Shown here piece by piece: positions 9,606 through 17,973 of a DNA stretch of 38,932 nucleotides. The DNA is from Prochlorococcus sp. AG-412-I05 (GTDB lineage: Bacteria; Cyanobacteriota; Cyanobacteriia; PCC-6307; Cyanobiaceae). The translations under genes and the position numbers were made by a program. The number at the start of each line of letters is the position of its first letter. The stretch's first letter is position 1. The DNA lies in contig QCLC01000017.1 of NCBI GenBank assembly GCA_003214855.1, positions 1 through 38,932 of the forward strand, written 5' to 3'. Below the pieces are notes generated by a model, which made no database searches, was not told the DNA's origin, and was given only the letters and a program-made list of their open reading frames with translations.

Positions 9606-9786
9606 ATGACTAATAGCTTTCAAGTGACTTTACTGTTTATGAGCATATCTGCATCTTTCCACTGCCCCCCTGGCTAAAGCAGATGTGCTGGTTGTTGACG
9701 TAGAACCAGCATCATCATCGACTTCTCTGCCCCACGTCCATCAAAACTATTGCCTGGAATCCTCTAGCAATTTCACTACCCTATGA
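9606..9786 (+). pseudogene. Possible small exported protein broken by a frameshift in a C6 run
   Basis: An ATG at 9606 opens a frame with a signal-peptide-like hydrophobic start (MTNSFQVTLLFMSISASF) that ends at a stop soon after a run of six C at 9665-9670. If one C is dropped, the frame continues as PLAKADVLVVDVEPASSS and runs to the TGA at 9784-9786, giving ~59 residues with an AKA-type signal peptidase site. I do not recognise the product. It could be a real pseudogene, an error in the homopolymer, or chance. Weak support only. Confidence 0.25.
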
Positions 9787-9930
9787 CCACTGCACTTATC
9801 AGTTCTGCTTGCATGCTTGGTCAATAGCATTCACAAGACCAGTTTTGTAATGACAATCAGCATTGTTTTGATCGTTGAATCAACCATCACCATTCACCAC
9901 TCAAGCAGTGCGGGCCTAGTGGCCTAGGTC

Positions 9931-9957
9931 TTAAAGGCGCTTTCATCCTTTAAAGCG
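9931..9957 (+). repeat. Overlapping inverted repeats upstream of purS
   Basis: TTAAAGG (9931-9937) pairs with CCTTTAA (9947-9953), and the overlapping CGCTTT (9938-9943) pairs with AAAGCG (9952-9957). The two hairpins cannot form together, the geometry of an attenuator or antiterminator. They lie in the leader of the purS-purQ genes. No T-run follows and no known purine riboswitch consensus is seen. Confidence 0.35.
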
Positions 9958-10002
9958 GGGGCCTTGAGCTGCGAAGATTTAACAATCCACTTCCTACAGA
10001 CC

Positions 10003-10272
10003 GTGCCGCGATTTCATGCCCGCGTTCTTGTCAGTCTGCGTCCTTCAGTGCTTGACCCTGCTGGGGAGGCTGCTCGATCTGCTGCCAATCGCCTTGGGGT
10101 GGAAGGCATCAGCAAACTGCGGATCGGAAAGGTTGTTGATCTTGAGCTCGAGGCTGATAATGAATCGGAAGCACGCAAGCAGCTGGAACTGCTCAGTGAT
10201 CGCCTGTTTACCAATCCCGTGATTGAAGATTGGAGTCTTGAGCTTCAGCCGGTTCCTACAACCACCGCTTAA
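10003..10272 (+). CDS. purS: Phosphoribosylformylglycinamidine synthase subunit PurS
   Basis: The small structural subunit of the PurS-PurQ-PurL complex, which converts FGAR to FGAM in purine synthesis using glutamine. The 89-residue product starting at GTG 10003 ([21 protein letters not shown]) has the family's N-terminal beta strand and VLDPxG signature, and [13 protein letters not shown] in the middle. A longer reading from TTG at 9964 is open but adds 13 residues not expected in the family, so I chose the GTG. No strong ribosome-binding site is seen. purQ follows after seven bases, so the two are surely cotranscribed and supply complex partners in matched amounts. PurL is not in the window. 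Confidence 0.9.
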   Translation: MPRFHARVLVSLRPSVLDPAGEAARSAANRLGVEGISKLRIGKVVDLELEADNESEARKQLELLSDRLFTNPVIEDWSLELQPVPTTTA

Positions 10273-10279
10273 TGCAGCC

Positions 10280-10933
10280 ATGAGTATTGGTGTTGTTGTC
10301 TTCCCTGGCTCAAATTGTGATCGCGATGTGCGCTGGGCAGCGCAAGGATGCTTGAACATCCCAACGCGCTTTCTCTGGCATGAGACGCGTGATTTAAATG
10401 GTCTTGATGCTGTTGTGCTTCCAGGCGGGTTTAGTTATGGCGACTACCTCCGTTGTGGTGCAATTGCCCGCTTTGCGCCGGTGCTTGAGTCGCTGGTGGA
10501 ATTTGTTGCACGTGGCGGCAGAGTGCTCGGCATCTGCAATGGCTTTCAGGTTCTGACTGAACTAGGTCTGCTCCCTGGAGCTCTAACCCGCAATCGGAGC
10601 CTTCATTTCATCTGTGAGGATGCTTTGCTCACTGTGGAAAGCAACCGCACGCCTTGGCTAATGAGTCATCAACGCAAGGATGCTCTCACCCTGCCCATTG
10701 CCCATGGTGAGGGTCGATATCAGTGCAGTGACGAAACCCTTTGCCAGCTACAAGACGATGACGCTATCGCCTTGCGCTATGTCAATAATCCCAATGGTTC
10801 AGTGGCTGATATCGCTGGAATTACAAACAAGACTGGCAATGTGCTTGGCTTGATGCCCCATCCTGAACGGGCTTGTGATCCTGTGATTGGTGGTGTGGAT
10901 GGCAGAGGATTGTTGCAGTCACTGCTTGGCTGA
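10280..10933 (+). CDS. purQ: Phosphoribosylformylglycinamidine synthase subunit PurQ (glutaminase)
   Basis: The class I glutamine amidotransferase subunit that releases ammonia from glutamine for the PurL-catalysed FGAR to FGAM step. At 217 aa it has the normal length. The catalytic triad is visible: Cys86 in GICNGFQ, with His194 and Glu196 in MPHPERA. The N-terminus [13 protein letters not shown] and the [14 protein letters not shown] stretch are typical of PurQ. The frame is open upstream to 10223, but that would overlap purS. The ATG at 10280, seven bases after the purS stop, gives the canonical start. The S66 peptidase gene follows six bases later. Confidence 0.96.
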   Translation: MSIGVVVFPGSNCDRDVRWAAQGCLNIPTRFLWHETRDLNGLDAVVLPGGFSYGDYLRCGAIARFAPVLESLVEFVARGGRVLGICNGFQVLTELGLLPGALTRNRSLHFICEDALLTVESNRTPWLMSHQRKDALTLPIAHGEGRYQCSDETLCQLQDDDAIALRYVNNPNGSVADIAGITNKTGNVLGLMPHPERACDPVIGGVDGRGLLQSLLG

Positions 10934-10939
10934 TTCACG

Positions 10940-11917
10940 ATGCGACGGCGTTCGCTGCTGATGGGGGTTCCGGGTGCCTTAGCAGCAACCTTGGCTTGGC
11001 CAAAGCTGGGGCGAACGTCGACCCCAGCCTTTCATGCATCGACACCTTTGGCGGCGCCAACACCACTGCGTGATGGTTCACGAATTCGGGCGGTCAATAC
11101 CGGTACGTGGATCGATCCTCAAACAGACTTTTCTTTTTTAGTTGAGCGTTGCAAGGCGCAGGGGTGGCTCCTTGAATTACCTCCATCGTTGCATCGCCAA
11201 TGGCAGTGGTTTTCTGGCACAGATGCCCAGCGCCGCGCTGAACTAGAGGCCGCGTGGAGGGATCCTCATGTTGATGGAATTGTCTACATCGGCTCTGGTT
11301 GGGGTAGCGCAAGAGTTTTGGAGGACGGGTTCCATTTTCCACGACGCTCCCTTTGGAGCCTCGGCTTCTCAGACTCCAGTGCTCTGTTATTGGCCCAGTG
11401 GGCTCTGGGATCTCGCGGCGCCATCCATGGGTCGATGACTGGGTCTGACGAGCAATGGCAACGAACAGTTGATCTTTTGTCTTGTCAATCTGTAGCTCCG
11501 ATATCAGGCGTTGGGGTCATTCCAGGCATTGCTATAGGCCCTTTAGTGGTAACCAATCTCACCGTGGCCACACATCTAATCGGAACACCCTGGTTCCCTG
11601 ATTTGCGTGGTGCCGTATTAGTGCTCGAGGATGTCGGTGAAGCACCCTATAGGGTTGATCGCATGCTCACACAATGGCGCAGTGCAGGGCTGCTACGAGA
11701 TGTTGCGGCTGTAGCTACAGGCCGTTTCAGCTGGAAAGGGGAGATTGTCCCTGGAGACTTCTCAATGGTCGGCATCCTTGAGGAGCGTCTTTCTTCTCTT
11801 GGCGTGCCATTGGTCAGTGATCTTCCTGTTGGTCATGGCCAACCGAATCTTGCCTTGCCTCTTGGAGCATTAGCGCGCCTCGACGGACGCAATGGATCTC
11901 TAATGTTGTTGTCCTAA
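10940..11917 (+). CDS. S66-family peptidase (LD-carboxypeptidase-like), probable Tat export
   Basis: Similar to LD-carboxypeptidases (LdcA, MEROPS S66), serine peptidases that trim the terminal D-Ala from muropeptide tetrapeptides in cell-wall recycling. The triad regions are recognisable: Ser144 in GFSDSS, Glu230 in LEDVGEAPYRVDRML and His299 in PVGHGQPN. The N-terminus MRRRSLLMGVPGALAATLAW looks like a signal sequence with an Arg cluster, possibly twin-arginine. Export is unusual, because classical LdcA is cytoplasmic. Length 325 aa fits the family. It begins six bases after purQ, so it probably rides on the pur transcript, although no functional link to purines is known. Family good; substrate uncertain. 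Confidence 0.85.
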   Translation: MRRRSLLMGVPGALAATLAWPKLGRTSTPAFHASTPLAAPTPLRDGSRIRAVNTGTWIDPQTDFSFLVERCKAQGWLLELPPSLHRQWQWFSGTDAQRRAELEAAWRDPHVDGIVYIGSGWGSARVLEDGFHFPRRSLWSLGFSDSSALLLAQWALGSRGAIHGSMTGSDEQWQRTVDLLSCQSVAPISGVGVIPGIAIGPLVVTNLTVATHLIGTPWFPDLRGAVLVLEDVGEAPYRVDRMLTQWRSAGLLRDVAAVATGRFSWKGEIVPGDFSMVGILEERLSSLGVPLVSDLPVGHGQPNLALPLGALARLDGRNGSLMLLS

Positions 11918-11932
11918 CTAAGCCATATTCAT

Positions 11933-11959
11933 AAAAAAGGGAGGCCTCGCAGCCCCCCC
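11933..11959 (-). terminator. Intrinsic terminator of the aldolase gene
   Basis: Read on the minus strand, a 7-bp G+C-rich stem (GGGGGGC / GCCTCCC with one G-U pair) closes a 6-base loop and is followed by six T. It begins 23 bases past the aldolase stop. This is a textbook Rho-independent terminator for the minus-strand gene. It also sits just past the stop of the convergent S66 gene but lacks a T-run in that direction. Confidence 0.85.
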
Positions 11960-11981
11960 TCAGCAATTCATTTGGCCTTAA

Positions 11982-13055
11982 TCATGCTGCAACAGCGGTT
12001 TTTGGATCAAGCTGCCCTTTCTCATAAAGGGCTGAGTAATAGTTGATATCACGTTGCTTAATTTTACTGGCATTGCCTGCACACCAAAACTGCTGATAGC
12101 GATCAAGACAGACCTGCTTCATATATTTACGCGCAGGTTTGTTGAAGTGGCGTGGATCGAAGTTGGCAGGATCAGCGACAGAAGCTTCACGCACAGCAGC
12201 GGTGAAAGCCAGGCGATTGTCGGTGTCAATATTGACCTTACGCACGCCATTGCGAATCCCTTCTTGGATCTCTTCGACAGGAACGCCATAGGTCTCAGGG
12301 ATTGCACCTCCGTATTTATTGATCATTTGCAGCCATTCCTGGGGAACGGAAGAGGAACCGTGCATCACTAAATGAGTGTTAGGGATCGCCTTATGGATTT
12401 CTGCAATTCGACTGATCGCTAATACTTCACCAGTGGGTTTGCGCGTGAATTTATAGGCGCCGTGGCTGGTTCCAATCGCGATTGCTAAAGCGTCAACTTT
12501 GGTTTTAGCGACGAAGTCGGAGGCCTCAGCTGGGTCAGTGAGCAGTTGGCTGTGGTCGAGCTTGCCTTCAAATCCGTGGCCATCTTCGGCTTCACCCATA
12601 CCTGTTTCCAAGGAGCCCAGGCAGCCCAGTTCACCCTCAACGCTTACGCCAATGGCATGGGCCACGCCTACGACTTCTTTTGTGACAGCAACGTTGTACT
12701 CGTAGCTGGCAGGTGTCTTGGCGTCTGCCTCAAGAGAACCATCCATCATCACAGAGGTGAACCCGTTGGCTGCAGCACCAAAGCATGTTGAGGGGCTATT
12801 CCCGTGGTCTTGATGCATCACAACCGGGATGTCTGGATAAGTCTCAACGGCGGCGATGATCAGATGTCTTAAAAAGATTTCACCTGCGTAGCTGCGAGCA
12901 CCGCGGGAGGCCTGCAGGATCACGGGGCTATCAGTCTCGTAAGCCGCTTCCATGATGGACTGCACCTGCTCGAGGTTGTTGACGTTGAAAGCAGGGATGC
13001 CATAGCCGTTTTCTGCGGCATGGTCAAGCAGAAGCCTTAGCGGAACGAGGGCCAT
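11982..13055 (-). CDS. fba: Fructose-bisphosphate aldolase, class II
   Basis: A zinc-dependent aldolase joining or cleaving dihydroxyacetone phosphate with glyceraldehyde 3-phosphate or erythrose 4-phosphate. In cyanobacteria it serves the Calvin cycle, gluconeogenesis and glycolysis in the cytoplasm. The 357-residue protein has NVNNLEQ near residues 24-30, HQDHG at 81-85 (Asp83 catalytic, His84 zinc ligand), the [14 protein letters not shown] region, a second His in GTSHGAYKF and a third in [11 protein letters not shown]. It matches the cyanobacterial/Calvin-type (cbbA/fda) class II enzymes in length and signatures. It ends in a strong terminator, and 119 bases separate its start from the next gene upstream, so it likely has its own promoter. 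Confidence 0.96.
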   Translation of the reverse strand: MALVPLRLLLDHAAENGYGIPAFNVNNLEQVQSIMEAAYETDSPVILQASRGARSYAGEIFLRHLIIAAVETYPDIPVVMHQDHGNSPSTCFGAAANGFTSVMMDGSLEADAKTPASYEYNVAVTKEVVGVAHAIGVSVEGELGCLGSLETGMGEAEDGHGFEGKLDHSQLLTDPAEASDFVAKTKVDALAIAIGTSHGAYKFTRKPTGEVLAISRIAEIHKAIPNTHLVMHGSSSVPQEWLQMINKYGGAIPETYGVPVEEIQEGIRNGVRKVNIDTDNRLAFTAAVREASVADPANFDPRHFNKPARKYMKQVCLDRYQQFWCAGNASKIKQRDINYYSALYEKGQLDPKTAVAA

Positions 13056-13174
13056 AGAGATCTCCGTAGTGTCAGTAGGGACCAGTTCTCAAGCAAAGAG
13101 TCCTGGACCTGCGGCCCCGGACTTTATAAGACGATGGTCAGAACTGTCACCTATCTCTATCAGGCTTATTTTTT

Positions 13175-14284
13175 TCAGAGTGTCGATTGGATTTCAAGTC
13201 GCTGTCCTGATCTAGCGGAATCCCTTATTTTGTCGCATACCTGTTGGCTAGCCCATCCTTCCGCAAGGCCTGGCAGCATTGGCTGGCCACTGCGCATGCT
13301 CTCGGCCCACCAGCCTTGAAGCCTCGCCACAGGGGCGATGCGACCATCAGTCCATGTGGTGTGGAATGCTAGATCCAAATCAGCGCTAATGCTGCGTAGG
13401 GGCTCGCCGGCAGCTGCTGCCCAGAGGCCAAAGCCATGCACATAGTCTTTCTGGTTGTCACTGCCAAGCAAGAGGCTGCCGTCGCTGCCATAGATCTCCA
13501 GCCAGCACCCTCTTCCCTGGAGGGCAATTGCCGTGAGGCTCACCTGTGCAGGTATTTCAGGCCTTTCATTTCCACCCAGCTTTAACTGAGCCAAGGTGAC
13601 GTCTTCACTGCTCACATCACACGGTTCGCCACTACTTTGATCAGGCCTTGTTTGAATCGAGGTGGATAGCAGAGCACTCACCTGGCGCGTTGGTCCACAC
13701 AACCAATGCAGCATGTCGATGGCATGAGTGCCTAGCGCCCCAATCACGCCGCCACCTGCCTCGGATTGGGAATACCAGTTCCATGGTCTTGAAGCATTGG
13801 CGCGACTACTCATTAACCAATCCAGTTTCACCAGCCATGGCGTTCCCACGATGCCATGATCAAGCAAACGCTTGGCTTGCATAAACAACGGCACAGCACG
13901 GTATTCAAAGTCCACGGCCACGCTCAATCTTTTCTTGATGGCCAGTCGTTGCAGTTCAGCGACTTGATCGGCATGCAAAGCCACGGGTTTCTCCAGAAGC
14001 AAATGTTTTCCAGCTCTCAGTGCTTCGAGCGCCAATTCAAAACGCGGGCCTGGTGGTGTTGCCAAAATCACGGCCTCGATCTTTGGATCAGTCAATAGGG
14101 CTGACCAGTCGCTATAGCCGACAAGTTCATGCTGGCTCGAGGCTTTTTCTAGTCGCTCTCTGCGTGGATGCCATAGGGCAACAGGCTGAAGGTCTGGGTT
14201 GGCTTTGAGTGCCGGAAGATGAACGCTTTCACCGAAGCCAAGGCCGGCAATAGCAACACCAATTGGAGGGCGGATTGGATTCAT
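13175..14284 (-). CDS. Gfo/Idh/MocA-family NAD(P)-dependent oxidoreductase
   Basis: A 369-residue two-domain dehydrogenase. The N-terminal Rossmann fold has GLGFGE (Gly14, Gly16, Gly18) and ends with the family's LLLEKPVALH motif (Glu98-Lys99-Pro100), where the Lys is catalytic or substrate-binding. The C-terminal alpha/beta domain carries GGGVIGALGTHAIDMLHW, with the conserved Gly and His-Ala-Ile-Asp of the active site. Members oxidise or reduce sugars, inositol or, in related groups, biliverdin. The short spacing to the small upstream gene (9 bases) suggests cotranscription. The substrate cannot be read from sequence. Confidence 0.87.
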   Translation of the reverse strand: MNPIRPPIGVAIAGLGFGESVHLPALKANPDLQPVALWHPRRERLEKASSQHELVGYSDWSALLTDPKIEAVILATPPGPRFELALEALRAGKHLLLEKPVALHADQVAELQRLAIKKRLSVAVDFEYRAVPLFMQAKRLLDHGIVGTPWLVKLDWLMSSRANASRPWNWYSQSEAGGGVIGALGTHAIDMLHWLCGPTRQVSALLSTSIQTRPDQSSGEPCDVSSEDVTLAQLKLGGNERPEIPAQVSLTAIALQGRGCWLEIYGSDGSLLLGSDNQKDYVHGFGLWAAAAGEPLRSISADLDLAFHTTWTDGRIAPVARLQGWWAESMRSGQPMLPGLAEGWASQQVCDKIRDSARSGQRLEIQSTL

Positions 14285-14293
14285 GATTGATAT

Positions 14294-14710
14294 TTACGTC
14301 ACCTCTGCAGCGCAAACCTCATCGATGACTGCATCGATGAGCTCATCGCCATCAGAGGGTTTCCATTCTGCGAGGAAACGATGCAAACCATTCACCGAGG
14401 TATCCCTGAAGAGCTTTTGATCGCAGTCCACATGCATCAAATAAAGGCTGCCATTTTGCTGCTTCTCGCCTTCTCTGAGCGCTGGGGTAAAGCGACTAAG
14501 CACGCTGAGATTGCCATCCTTATCGTAGTGAAGGCTGCCTATATCCCACCATTGCTGTCCAGCTTCAGTGGCGGGGACTTCCTTCCATTCCACTGGGCCA
14601 GCGCTTGCGATTTCTGCTTCAAGAAAGCCACAAGGAATAAAAAGGGTTAGCAGCAGGAACATGACACCCTGACCAAGCCAGAGGCAGAATCGGAATAGAG
14701 ATTTACTCAT
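14294..14710 (-). CDS. Small exported protein of unknown function, coupled to accD
   Basis: A 138-residue protein with a hydrophobic N-terminal segment (residues ~6-31) reading as a signal peptide or single membrane anchor. A soluble domain follows with [19 protein letters not shown], a central beta-rich stretch with SRFTPAL and [14 protein letters not shown], and two Cys (in VDCDQK and DEVCAAE) that could pair outside the cytoplasm. It resembles small conserved exported proteins of marine picocyanobacteria, but I do not recognise a named family. Its ATG overlaps the accD stop in ATGA, implying translational coupling. A link to fatty-acid synthesis is not implied by sequence. Confidence 0.7.
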   Translation of the reverse strand: MSKSLFRFCLWLGQGVMFLLLTLFIPCGFLEAEIASAGPVEWKEVPATEAGQQWWDIGSLHYDKDGNLSVLSRFTPALREGEKQQNGSLYLMHVDCDQKLFRDTSVNGLHRFLAEWKPSDGDELIDAVIDEVCAAEVT

Positions 14711-15588
14711 TTACCCGCAGCCTTTTTCGCTTTGCAGCCATGAAGCAGCAAGAGTGAGGCCAGCGTTTTACGAAGTTGGGTGCGAGGCACGATCGTGTCA
14801 ACGAAGCCGTGCTCTTGTAGATATTCGGCAGTCTGAAAATTGTCGGGTAGTTTTTCCCGCAAGGTCTGCTCGATGACCCGGCGTCCAGCAAAGCCAATCA
14901 GAGCCTTCGGTTCCGCAAGAATTAGATCACCGAGCATGGCAAAACTGGCAGTCACACCACCGGTAGTTGGATGAGTGAGCAGTGGCATGTAGAGCAGTTC
15001 AGCCTCTCGATGTCGCTCAAGAGCACCAGAAATCTTGGCCATTTGCATCAGGCTGAGCATGCCTTCTTGCATTCGAGCTCCGCCTGAAGCGCAGACAATC
15101 AAGAGGGGTAGACCTTGGGCGGTGGCCCGCTCCACCAGTCGGGTGATCTTTTCGCCAACGACTGATCCCATAGAACCGCCCATGAAGCGGAAATCCATCA
15201 CCGCCATGGCCATCGGCATTCCTTCAACTTGGCAAAGACCTGTGACGACCCCGTCCTTCATGCCTGTTGAGGCCTGGCTTTCTCTCAGTCGATCGGCATA
15301 GGCACGGCGATCTTTAAATCCGAGTGGATCTGTAGGGCTGAGGTTGCGATCCAATGATTTAAAACTTCCTTGATCAGCGATCAGGACAATCCTTTCGTCG
15401 CTATCGATGCGGTGGTGATAGCCGCAGTTGGAACAAACACTTGCATTGGCATGAAGATCCTTGCGATAAACAACCTGACCGCATTCGGGACATTTAACCC
15501 AAAGGCCATCGCTTTCTTCAGTTTCCTGGCTCACCTTGCCAACGAACTGACCCTTGCGACGATCAGCAAACCAGTCGAATAAACTCAT
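14707..15588 (-). CDS. accD: Acetyl-CoA carboxylase carboxyltransferase beta subunit
   Basis: The beta chain of the carboxyltransferase that moves CO2 from carboxybiotin to acetyl-CoA, making malonyl-CoA for fatty-acid synthesis. The N-terminal zinc ribbon is complete: Cys33, Cys36, Cys52, Cys55. The crotonase-like carboxyltransferase domain follows, with [19 protein letters not shown], the oxyanion-hole glycines in [11 protein letters not shown] and the [16 protein letters not shown] signature. At 293 aa the length is normal for cyanobacterial AccD. The ATG opens on the conserved [11 protein letters not shown]. The following gene overlaps its stop by four bases. About 190 bases lie upstream, including an 8-bp inverted repeat at 15647-15681, so it may have its own promoter. 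Confidence 0.97.
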   Translation of the reverse strand: MSLFDWFADRRKGQFVGKVSQETEESDGLWVKCPECGQVVYRKDLHANASVCSNCGYHHRIDSDERIVLIADQGSFKSLDRNLSPTDPLGFKDRRAYADRLRESQASTGMKDGVVTGLCQVEGMPMAMAVMDFRFMGGSMGSVVGEKITRLVERATAQGLPLLIVCASGGARMQEGMLSLMQMAKISGALERHREAELLYMPLLTHPTTGGVTASFAMLGDLILAEPKALIGFAGRRVIEQTLREKLPDNFQTAEYLQEHGFVDTIVPRTQLRKTLASLLLLHGCKAKKAAGK

Positions 15589-15775
15589 CCTTTTAAATCA
15601 GTGTGAGTACGGGTGACTTCTCAACTGGCACAAGGCTTCTCGGGCAGACATAAGGATGGATCAACTGTCCGTGCTTATGTCCAATACCGCAAATTAAGAA
15701 GTGGTGAATCATCCAAATCTAAAGCGCGCTTCACTCACTGACAGTTGGCATTTTTTTCTAGCAGCCTTTGGTCTA

Positions 15776-16588
15776 TTAAAGACCCATTAGGTTGAGCCAA
15801 TGTTGCCACCACCAATCTGATCCACAAAGCCATACACCCCACACCCCAAAGGCAATGAAAGGCCCGAAGGGAAAAGGCTGGCGAGGTTGTAGCTGACCAG
15901 TAAGCCGACCGATGAGACCAACCATTGCGCCACTGATGATGGCCAGGGTCATGGCCATAGCCACCCCATTCAGTCCTAACCATGCTCCAGCCAGGGCCGC
16001 CAATTTGGCATCACCAAGCCCAAGGGCTGGCTGACCAATCAGCTTTTTAGCAAGGAAGCTAAGCCCTTCCATCGCAATTAAGGCTGCTGCTGCTGCTAGT
16101 AAATGGTCGAGCAGCAGGGCTGATCCCCTACTCCAGCCAAGTGAAACTGCCACTGTCGCTGTGAAAGCCAGGCCTAACAAAAGGCCAGCCCGACAGAGTG
16201 GTTCTGGCAACCACATGTGATCGAAGTCGATGAGGACCAGTAGCAACAGCACACTGACAAGCACCACTCCAGCAAAGAGATTGAACAAGGAAGACAACTC
16301 GCCCATGCTGATTGGAGCTGCCAAGGCAGCCGATACCCAAAGCCCGGCGCTGAGACTCTCCACAGCTGGATAACGCACTGGAATGGTGGTTCTGCAATCA
16401 CGACAGCGACCGCCCAGTTGAATCCATGCGAGTACTGGGATGTTGTCGTGCCAACGCACACCACATCCACAACGTGGGCAATGACTACCAGGCCAAATCA
16501 ATGATTCCTTTCGAGGAAGCCGCCAGGCCATCACATTGATGAAGCTACCCATACAAGCTCCGATGATCGCTAGATAGATCCAGAGCAT
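15776..16588 (-). CDS. pilD: Prepilin peptidase / N-methyltransferase (A24 family)
   Basis: A membrane aspartic peptidase that cleaves and N-methylates type IV prepilins and related pseudopilins. Numbering from GTG 16597, a zinc-binding tetracysteine (C40, C43, C65, C68) lies in the cytoplasmic loop after the first helix. The catalytic aspartates are in IDFDHMWLPE (D124/D126) and in GLGDAKLA (D196). Seven to eight hydrophobic segments are present and ~270 residues is normal. The start is either GTG 16597 or ATG 16588. I chose the ATG because it overlaps the stop of the broken upstream frame in TAATG, a typical coupling arrangement. No pilin gene is nearby, so its substrates lie elsewhere. Confidence 0.92.
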   Translation of the reverse strand: MLWIYLAIIGACMGSFINVMAWRLPRKESLIWPGSHCPRCGCGVRWHDNIPVLAWIQLGGRCRDCRTTIPVRYPAVESLSAGLWVSAALAAPISMGELSSLFNLFAGVVLVSVLLLLVLIDFDHMWLPEPLCRAGLLLGLAFTATVAVSLGWSRGSALLLDHLLAAAAALIAMEGLSFLAKKLIGQPALGLGDAKLAALAGAWLGLNGVAMAMTLAIISGAMVGLIGRLTGQLQPRQPFPFGPFIAFGVWGVWLCGSDWWWQHWLNLMGL

Positions 16589-16941
16589 TAGCCGCACCTA
16601 GAGATGGCGATGTTTCTTGCGCGGGTTTGACGGGAGCGCATCGGGAGGGTGCGCAGGAGTTCTAGCTTGAGATACTTTTCTGTTGGAAGCAGAACCGGAA
16701 GATCAAAGACAACGCGTCCCTTCCCATTGCTTTCATTCAAAACAACACCACTGGGTTCCGTGCCCGTGATGGTGTTGGAGAGATAGTTGAAATAAATTTG
16801 TCGTGCTTTCTCAATCAGTTGGCCGCTGTTGATACGATCCCAGCGTGCTACCTCGGTTGATCGAGAAGCGGCTGTTGCAATTACAAATGAGAGGTTAGAA
16901 ATTGAAATAGGATTAACTGATTACTCAGATAATCCCATCAT
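16588..16941 (-). pseudogene. Small gene interrupted by an in-frame stop, upstream of pilD
   Basis: An ATG-ATG start at 16941 opens MMGLSE and then meets an in-frame TAA at 16921-16923. The same frame afterwards stays open for 110 codons to a TAA at 16588-16590, which overlaps the pilD ATG. The open part reads like protein: a hydrophobic start (ISNLSFVIATAASRS), an amphipathic helix (EVARWDRINSGQLIEKARQIY), then a mixed region with VVFDLPVLLPTEKYLKLELL. The product would be ~117 residues, perhaps exported. I do not recognise it. The single stop suggests a recent pseudogene, a sequencing error or programmed readthrough. No ATG, GTG or early TTG lies between the stop and the body. Confidence 0.5.
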
Positions 16942-16973
16942 AGTTGTTTCTTGAGGTAACTAAATTATTTTGT

Positions 16974-17876
16974 TTAGGAGAGTTTGTGTTTGTCTTCAAT
17001 CAGGCGATGAATGATCGGGGTCAGAATTAATTCCATTGCAAAACCCATCTTGCCTCCGTTCACAACGATACTTGTCGGACTCGACATAAACGAGTCATTA
17101 ATCATGTTGAGCAGATCTCCGAAGTCGATGCCCCATTTTTCGCGAGCACCTTTGCGGAAGTGAATGATCACAAAGCTTTCATCCGGCGTAGGGATGTTCC
17201 TACAAATGAATGGGTTGGAGGTGTCCACAGTGGGCACTCTCTGGAAGTTGATGTCTGTGCGACTGAATTGTGGGCAGATGTGGTTGATGTAATCAGGCAT
17301 GCGGCGCAGGATCGTATCCACAATTGCTTCTGCGGAATAGCCACGCTCGGCATTGTCGCGATGGATTTTTTGTATCCACTCAAGGTTGGTGATTGGTACT
17401 ACACCAACCAATAGGTCGGCGCAGGCTGCTACGTCGTAGCCATCACCAACGACACCACCATGCAGACCTTCATAGAAGAGAACATCCGTGTTGGTTGGAA
17501 TTTCCTCCCAAGGGGTGAACTGACCGGGGTCAAGTTTCGTGCCTAGGCGGCTGTTATGTTCTGCTGCCTCTTCAGTGCTATGCAAGTAGTAACGCTTCTT
17601 GCCACCCCCTGTTTGACCATAGGTGCGGAAGAGCTCTTCGAGCTTGTCGAATAAGTTCGCTTCTGGGCCAAAGTGGGAGAAATTTTCACCCTTGGCCAAG
17701 GCATCAGCCATGGCTTCCTTCATGGCCATCCGCTCGAAGCGGTGGTAGCTATCGCCCTCCACAACAGCGGGAGTGATTTTTTCGCGGGAAAAAATGTGCT
17801 CGAAGGCCCGCTTTACGGTGCTGGTTCCGGCTCCGGAGGACCCTGTAACGGCGACAACCGGGTGACGCTTCGACAT
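16974..17876 (-). CDS. prk: Phosphoribulokinase
   Basis: Phosphorylates ribulose 5-phosphate with ATP to ribulose 1,5-bisphosphate, the substrate of Rubisco, in the Calvin cycle. The 300-residue protein has the P-loop GSSGAGTST at 12-20, the VVEGDSYHRF segment with the catalytic Asp/His-Arg region, and YEGLHGGVV with the second conserved acidic site. It lacks the redox-regulated N-terminal cysteines of the plant-type enzyme and resembles the bacterial-type PrkB/CbbP (~290 aa). A potassium/chaperone partner such as CP12 is not nearby. It lies 97 bases downstream of leuB on the same strand, so it may have its own promoter or be read through from leuB. Confidence 0.95.
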   Translation of the reverse strand: MSKRHPVVAVTGSSGAGTSTVKRAFEHIFSREKITPAVVEGDSYHRFERMAMKEAMADALAKGENFSHFGPEANLFDKLEELFRTYGQTGGGKKRYYLHSTEEAAEHNSRLGTKLDPGQFTPWEEIPTNTDVLFYEGLHGGVVGDGYDVAACADLLVGVVPITNLEWIQKIHRDNAERGYSAEAIVDTILRRMPDYINHICPQFSRTDINFQRVPTVDTSNPFICRNIPTPDESFVIIHFRKGAREKWGIDFGDLLNMINDSFMSSPTSIVVNGGKMGFAMELILTPIIHRLIEDKHKLS

Positions 17877-17973
17877 CGACGCAGGCAGGACAGGCCCAGA
17901 GATTTTGGCAGGTCATGGAGCAAACAGCTCAATTTGGCAACATCAGCAGTTGCGCATCAGGGTTTTAAATCCT

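Noticed and set aside
13099-13123. AGTCC/GGACT inverted repeat upstream of the aldolase
   Set aside because: The stem is only five base pairs and there is no T-run or conserved leader, so I did not call it a terminator or riboswitch.
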